Source: Trematomus loennbergii
Taxonomy: Eukaryota > Chordata > Actinopteri > Perciformes > Nototheniidae
NCBI GenBank assembly: GCA_012861695.1
Contig: JAAOOA010000060.1
Location: 492,001-556,000, forward strand
Reading direction: 5' to 3'
DNA length: 64,000 bases
Part shown: piece after piece, positions 63,204 through 64,000 of the stretch
Layout: the number at the start of each line of letters is the position of its first letter
Position numbering within the stretch: the first letter of the stretch is position 1
The notes under the pieces: model-generated
Databases searched by the model: none
Told to the model about the DNA's origin: nothing
Seen by the model: the letters and a program-made list of their open reading frames with translations, nothing else
Program-made: the position numbers and the translations under genes

Positions 63204-63430
63204 TTTTAACTGATATTATACATATTTATTGTACTCTTATAAGATTTATGTAGATAGAATAAGAAATGTGCAGAATAAGACAGTTTAAGGGTGGAGGTAC
63301 ACACATATTGATAGATGTGTTGTTGAGGAACCTGTGACCCAAGTTTGTCATTCATTGCATAACTACACCGTAGTTGTGTATATGATATGACAATAAACCT
63401 TTAAAAATCTTGAAATCTTGAAAGGGATGT
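63204..63430 (+). repeat. continuation of the shared core and its captured LINE tail
   Basis: Directly after H4 the module resumes with TTTTAACTGATATTATACAT and runs through GAGGAACCTGTGACCCAAGT to CTTGAAATCTTGAAAGGG, as in A1 at 9740-9965. Confidence 0.8.
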
Positions 63431-63623
63431 GCAAAATAGCCATTATCTACAGTTATTAATGAACAATTAGAGAATAACGAGTAATGAATATGCTTTATAG
63501 GGATCTGCAGATACATTTTTAGTCTTCTCAAGCACCAACTACCAAATATCTCGCCTGATTGTTGGCACTTGACAATCACCTTCACTGAATTTTACTCAGG
63601 TGTAACTAAAGTCTGATTTAAGG

Positions 63624-63718
63624 GTTGCACTGTTGGAGGAGCCTGTGACCTAAGATTTTCATTGTCATAACTACACTGTAGCTATGTTCGTATGACCAAT
63701 AAAAGCCTTGAAGCTTGA
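63624..63718 (+). mobile_element. terminal piece of the 40.9-kb type LINE
   Basis: GTTGCACTGTTGGAGGAGCC, CTGTAGCTATGTTCG and AATAAAAGCCTTGAAGCTTG match the LINE end at 42655-42757. Confidence 0.7.
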
Positions 63719-64000
63719 GTAGAATTACAAAGTAACAGTAAATGGCGGTGGACCCGTTCGAATCCAGTTTTGGATAGTCTGCCGTGGCTTCATTCCGTTT
63801 CAAAGTGCTGTTAGACGCTCAGCGTAACCTTGGCGCACTGCCACTCCAACATCCAATCACAGAGCTTGAGGACTAATCACGGGGCAAAGCGGCTGGTGTA
63901 GTCCCAAACGATAGCTGAGGATTATGGGTAGTGTAGTGTCTTCTGCCATCCTAAACTCCAAAAAATTCACAAAAACTCTGAAAAATGTCATCCCGATACC

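Larger units (their letters stand above)
58834..64000. mobile_element. long-inverted-repeat element A3, running off the window
   Basis: It starts AACACAGTCTCACTCCC, one base different from the start of element C. It is preceded by TGTCTATAC, seven of nine bases equal to the TSD of C. The inner module from 59803 (AATGTGAGCGTCCATTCCC) matches A1 (8487 on) almost base for base to about 60370, and then the shared core follows. The inverse arm appears at 63850-64000 (GCTGAGGATTATGGGTAGTG) and is cut by the window end. Insertions inside: an hAT (58898-59660), H4 (61204-63203) and LINE tails. Confidence 0.7.

Noticed and set aside
63740..63775. GGACCCGTTCGAATCC (and related words at 10175 and 31848) as a tRNA B box
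   Set aside because: It is part of the A-type element arms and lacks an A box. The resemblance alone does not support a pol III gene.

Overview
This window is teleost fish nuclear DNA, almost certainly intergenic or intronic and very rich in transposable elements. The signs are: long (CA)n/(TG)n tracts; L2/CR1-group LINE reverse transcriptase fragments with fish-type 3' tails; a tRNA-derived SINE that shares its 3' tail with one of those LINEs; many non-autonomous DNA transposons with target-site duplications (TSDs) that can be read directly; and no recognisable host protein-coding gene. Nearly all open frames are chance frames in repeats or microsatellites. The protein-like stretches I recognise are decayed transposon genes: a Ty3/gypsy remnant, three LINE reverse transcriptase/endonuclease remnants, and two hAT transposase remnants.

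Layout. 0.25-1.7 kb: internally deleted Ty3/gypsy element. 1.8-5.5 kb: LINE pieces on both strands, a TTAA-flanked MITE (M1) and a small hAT element inside a LINE tail. 6.4-7.5 kb: first of five piggyBac-like (pB) elements. 7.7-11.6 kb: element A1 with roughly 1.1-kb inverted arms. 12.1-12.8 kb: BED-finger hAT remnant split by a SINE. 13-17 kb: AT-rich DNA with little recognised. 17.2-23.9 kb: an L2-type LINE split by a 3.36-kb inverted-repeat element (C) with a perfect 9-bp TSD. 25.1-27.4 kb: two head-to-tail Helentron/Helitron2-like elements (H1, H2). 28-39.7 kb: minisatellites, inverted-repeat element A2 with a piggyBac copy inside it, and small MITEs. 39.8-42.8 kb: a terminal-inverted-repeat element, then a second LINE. 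45-49 kb: an hAT transposase remnant with perfect 8-bp TSDs, and microsatellites. 49.7-55.9 kb: MITEs, element M2, a third Helentron-like copy (H3), a SINE and a 22-bp triplication. 56.5-58.7 kb: two adjacent piggyBac-like copies, one an inverted duplication. 58.8-64 kb: element A3, carrying an hAT insertion and a fourth Helentron-like copy (H4); it runs off the window.

The most interesting structure is relational. Four long inverted-repeat elements (A1, A2, A3, C) share internal modules but carry different terminal arms. The Helentron-like elements carry near-regular arrays of about 147-bp monomers, each with one palindrome matching the RFX-factor X-box. Elements A1-A3 and a nearby triplication carry ZNF143/STAF-like motifs. 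Nested insertions give a relative history for much of the window.
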